From Sphingopyxis sp. CCNWLW2 (GTDB lineage: Bacteria > Pseudomonadota > Alphaproteobacteria > Sphingomonadales > Sphingomonadaceae), in contig NZ_JBAWKJ010000002.1 in assembly GCF_037095755.1 (NCBI RefSeq), positions 372,001 to 436,000 on the forward strand: a stretch of DNA of 64,000 nucleotides. The letters run 5' to 3'. The notes beneath the pieces are model-generated. The model made no database searches and had not been told where the DNA came from. It worked only from the letters and a program-made list of their open reading frames with translations. Shown here one piece after another: positions 61,491 through 64,000 of the stretch; position 1 is the stretch's first letter; the number at the start of each line of letters is the position of its first letter. The position numbers and the translations under genes are program-made.

Positions 61491-63308
61491 TCAATCGGGC
61501 GCGGCGATCCAGCGGTCGATCTGCGCTTCGAGCACCGGCAGCGGCACTGAGCCCCGGCCGAGGATGATCTCGTGAAACATGCGCTGGTCGTATCGTGGGC
61601 CCAGTGCCGTCCGCGCCCGGTCGCGCAGCGCGAGGATGCGCTGCATTCCGACCTTGTACGAGGTGGCCTGACCCGGGGTGACGAAATAGCGGCGAATTTC
61701 GGATCGAATCTTGCCAATCGGCTGCGGCGAATTGGCGGTGTAAAAGGCCAGCGCCTCTGCCTCGCTCCACCCCTTGGCGTGGATTCCGGTGTCGACCACC
61801 AGGCGTATGGCGCGCCAGATCTCGCGACCCAGCCGGCCGAAATCGCTGTAGGGATCGGTGTAGAAACCCATCTCCTTCGCAAGCCGTTCGACATAGAGCG
61901 CCCAGCCCTCGCCGTAGGCGCCGTAAAAATAATTCTTCCGGAACTCGGGCGTGCCGGTCATTTCCTGTGCGAGGGCGATCTGCATATGATGGCCGGGGTG
62001 GCCTTCGTGATAGACGGTGCCCTCGATTTCATAGGTCGGCGTCGCGCGCGTGTCGGCGAGATGGACATAGAAGATGCCCGGTCGCGACCCGTCGAGCGCG
62101 GCGGGCGAATAATGCGCCGCGCCGCCCGGCTCCTCGCGAAACGCCTCGACGCGCTTGACGATCAGGTCGGCCTTGGGCAGCCGTCCGAATTGTTCGGGCA
62201 GCCGCGCGCGCATGCCGGCGAGATAATCTTCAGCCTTCTTGAGATAGATCGCGCGGCCCGCGTCGTCGTTCGCAACGTAGAAACGGTCGTCGCTGCGCAG
62301 GAAGACGAAGAAATCCTCGAGCTTTCCTTCAAATCCGATCTTCGCCTTCAGTGCCTCCATCTCGGCGCGGATGCGCGCGACTTCGGACAGGCCGAGCGCG
62401 TGGATTTCGTCGGCGGTCATGTCCGTCGTCGTCTGCAGGCGCAGCATCGCATTATAATAGGCCACGCCATCGGGGAGCGAGCCCGCGCCGCGCGGTTCGG
62501 CCGACGCCTTGGACCGGTCGGCGGTGAGCCATGCGTTGAGCCGGTCGTAAGCGGGCTTCATCGACCCGGTCATCGCCGCGGCCGCCTGCGCGATGTAGCG
62601 ATCGGCCGCGGCGGCGTCGATCTTTCCGGCGGTCACGAGGCCCGTCGCCTTTGTCTTGGCATCGGCGAACAGCGCATTGTCCGCACCGTCGCCGAACGGC
62701 GCCCCCGCGATAAGGCGCCCGACGAGTTCGATCGACTGGTCATAGGCGAAGCCGGGCATGCGTACGCCCTTCGCCGCCGACGCCTTGGCGCGTTCGAGAT
62801 AGGCGTCGAGCGTCGGGCCGAGCGCGGTGACCCGCGCGATATAGGCCTCCATGTCGGCAGGCGTGTCGACGCGGTGCTGGTTGATCAGGAAATTGGGCAG
62901 ACCGGTATGCGGCCCGTTACGGTCGAAGATATAATTATGCCCGCGCCATTTCGTCGACGCCTCGGCGCGCTCGAGCTCGAGCACCCACATGTCGTAGGAG
63001 ACCCGCGCGTCCTCGCCGAGTTTCGTGCGATCGAATTGCCGCTTCATCGCGGCAACATTGTCCCGGCGCCACTTGAGCCGCGCCGCCGCCGCCGCATCGC
63101 TGGGGTCGGTGAGCCGGTCCTGCTGTTCCTTGCGGCCGAACTGGGTCAGCTGTTCGGGGTCGAGCGCCAGCTCAGCCTCGAAGGCGGCGTCGAGAAAGGC
63201 GGTGAGCGCCGCGTCGCTCGTACCGCTCTGGATCGCCGCGCGTGCCGCCGGTGCCGCAACCAGGCTGGCCCCCAGCGCCCATGAGAATTCCCGTCGTGAT
63301 AGCCGCAC
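61491..63308 (-). CDS. Tat-exported DUF885 protein (putative metallopeptidase)
   Basis: 605 residues. N-terminal MRLSRREFSWALGASLVAA is a twin-arginine-style leader with cleavage near ARA (24). The DUF885 body contains the zinc-type motif YHEGHPGHHMQ (about 450-460) and a downstream Glu in YGEGWALYVERLA, the layout of a gluzincin peptidase. Probably a periplasmic peptidase of unknown substrate. Start is GTG 63308 with AAAGGGG upstream. Confidence 0.87.
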   Translation of the reverse strand: MRLSRREFSWALGASLVAAPAARAAIQSGTSDAALTAFLDAAFEAELALDPEQLTQFGRKEQQDRLTDPSDAAAAARLKWRRDNVAAMKRQFDRTKLGEDARVSYDMWVLELERAEASTKWRGHNYIFDRNGPHTGLPNFLINQHRVDTPADMEAYIARVTALGPTLDAYLERAKASAAKGVRMPGFAYDQSIELVGRLIAGAPFGDGADNALFADAKTKATGLVTAGKIDAAAADRYIAQAAAAMTGSMKPAYDRLNAWLTADRSKASAEPRGAGSLPDGVAYYNAMLRLQTTTDMTADEIHALGLSEVARIRAEMEALKAKIGFEGKLEDFFVFLRSDDRFYVANDDAGRAIYLKKAEDYLAGMRARLPEQFGRLPKADLIVKRVEAFREEPGGAAHYSPAALDGSRPGIFYVHLADTRATPTYEIEGTVYHEGHPGHHMQIALAQEMTGTPEFRKNYFYGAYGEGWALYVERLAKEMGFYTDPYSDFGRLGREIWRAIRLVVDTGIHAKGWSEAEALAFYTANSPQPIGKIRSEIRRYFVTPGQATSYKVGMQRILALRDRARTALGPRYDQRMFHEIILGRGSVPLPVLEAQIDRWIAAPD

Positions 63309-63535
63309 CGGACCCCTTTCTCTGTTATTTTCAGAATCATCGGTAACGCGATTGGCGTGCCGCGGCCAAGGCTAAATTGGCCGGTCGCGGGCAGGCCGCT
63401 TTTGGCGCCGCCGCGCAGCGCGGACGATCGATGTAGACGCCGCCATGTTTTTTCATCATCTTGATCCGGCGCCGCAACTTTTGCCCCATGCCGGCGAATA
63501 TGGACATGCTTCATGTCCGAGCTGGAGAACCGCAG
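63309..63535. promoter_or_regulatory. divergent control region, no gene seen
   Basis: 227 bases between the divergent DUF885 and peroxiredoxin genes. It holds GC-rich imperfect repeats (GGCCGGTCGCGGGCAGGCCG) and both promoters must lie here. No clear operator or small gene is seen. Confidence 0.4.
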
Positions 63536-64000
63536 ATGAAAACCCTGATGAAGATTGCGATGTCGTTTGGCCTTGGCCTGTCACTCGCGGCTATTCCGGC
63601 TCAGGGTATCGCCGCCCTCCAGCAGGGCGCGAAGGCGCCCGACTTCACCCTGAACGCTGCGCAGGGTGGCAAGCCCTTCGTCCTGTCATTGAAGCAGACG
63701 CTGAAGAAGGGACCCGTCGTGCTCTATTTTTTCCCCGCTGCCTTTACGCCGGGCTGTACGATGGAAGCACATCTGTTTGCCGAATCGAGCGACGGCTTCA
63801 ACCGGCTGGGCGCCCGGGTCGTTGGCGTCACCGCCGGCAACATCGAGCGCGTCGCCGAATTTTCCAAATCCGAATGCCGCGACAAATTTGCCGTCGCCGC
63901 CGATCCGGGTGCGAAGATCGCCGCGAAATATGATTCAACGATGCGGCGCCCCGACGGTACGACGCTCTCCAACCGGACATCCTATGTCATCGCGCCGAAC
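63536..64000 (+). CDS. exported peroxiredoxin (AhpC/TSA, BCP-like), 5-prime part
   Basis: The gene runs off the right edge; 155 residues are visible. Signal peptide at 1-26. The thioredoxin-like fold has the peroxidatic Cys74 in FFPAAFTPGCTMEAHLF with Thr71 and Pro72. The resolving cysteine normally five residues on (BCP type) is replaced by His79, but another cysteine, Cys114 in SKSECRDKF, may serve. It would reduce peroxides in the periplasm. Confidence 0.88.
   Translation, partial: MKTLMKIAMSFGLGLSLAAIPAQGIAALQQGAKAPDFTLNAAQGGKPFVLSLKQTLKKGPVVLYFFPAAFTPGCTMEAHLFAESSDGFNRLGARVVGVTAGNIERVAEFSKSECRDKFAVAADPGAKIAAKYDSTMRRPDGTTLSNRTSYVIAPN

Noticed and set aside
61572..63284. 570-residue plus-strand frame opposite the DUF885 gene
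   Set aside because: Antisense shadow; the minus strand holds the Tat leader and HEGHPGHH motif.
1..64000. tRNA, rRNA, CRISPR arrays, prophage or transposase genes
   Set aside because: None were seen by reading both strands. A tRNAscan-SE or CRISPR-finder run would be decisive for missed tRNAs or arrays.

Overview
The window is GC-rich, gene-dense chromosomal DNA from an alphaproteobacterium, most likely a Sphingomonadales member close to Sphingopyxis. That assignment is an inference from gene content and protein style: pimeloyl-CoA-dehydrogenase-like pairs, FecI/FecR with an STN-type TonB receptor, a Cpa/Tad locus, and the run argS, SPOR protein, nagZ, scpAB, tatABC. I see no rRNA, tRNA, CRISPR array, phage gene or transposase. 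Base composition is even throughout, so this looks like core chromosome with a few small repeats.

Layout. 1-1545: end of one acyl-CoA dehydrogenase gene and a second complete one (PimC/PimD-like pair). 1572-5525 (minus): a transmembrane-signalling unit of ECF sigma factor, FecR anti-sigma factor and STN/TonB receptor. 5760-8975 (minus): a large autotransporter. 9091-11065: a methyltransferase with a Fur-like palindrome at its start, and glucokinase. 11143-25533: a 14-kb polyamine uptake and catabolism locus. It holds a C26 gamma-glutamyl hydrolase, a SpuC-like aminotransferase and a DUF808 membrane protein on plus. On minus lies a probable eight-gene operon of two PuuA-like synthetases, PuuB-like oxidase, a HemL-fold aminotransferase and PotFHIG. 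A divergent omega-aminotransferase closes the locus. 25546-26462 (minus): a cluster of four tiny genes (CspA, an IF-1 paralogue with a TTG start, and two very small unknown proteins). 26641-29495: a PhoR-like kinase without a partner regulator, a Tat-exported protein and an FAH-family enzyme.

29554-36614 (minus): a Tad/Cpa pilus locus (prepilin peptidase, CpaB, secretin, CpaD, CpaE/TadZ, TadB, TadC) that lacks the CpaF/TadA motor ATPase at its usual place. 36711-38372: a FAD oxidoreductase, then a 264-bp element with perfect 31-bp inverted ends, then a YegP-like protein. 38376-40788 (minus): rnhA, thrB, ispH overlapping one another. 40963-48237 (plus): a lipoprotein, then argS, SPOR protein, nagZ, scpA, scpB, tatA, tatB, tatC. 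48260-53802: entericidin-like lipoprotein, mgtE, a cyclophilin, nitronate monooxygenase, nadC with RNase T2, and a small membrane protein. 53809-64000: LplT-like transporter, pgsA-moaD-moaE, oxyR, EF-hand protein, trmFO, YhhN protein, host-attachment-family protein, TauD-like dioxygenase, DUF885 protein and the start of a peroxiredoxin.

The clearest functional system is the polyamine locus. PotFGHI imports putrescine or spermidine. PuuA then glutamylates it, PuuB oxidises it and PuuD hydrolyses the product, while SpuC-type aminotransferases offer a parallel deamination route. No aldehyde dehydrogenase is present in the window. The least explained items are the HemL-fold enzyme coupled to puuB, the cspA/infA/small-protein cluster, the missing Tad motor and the inverted-repeat element.
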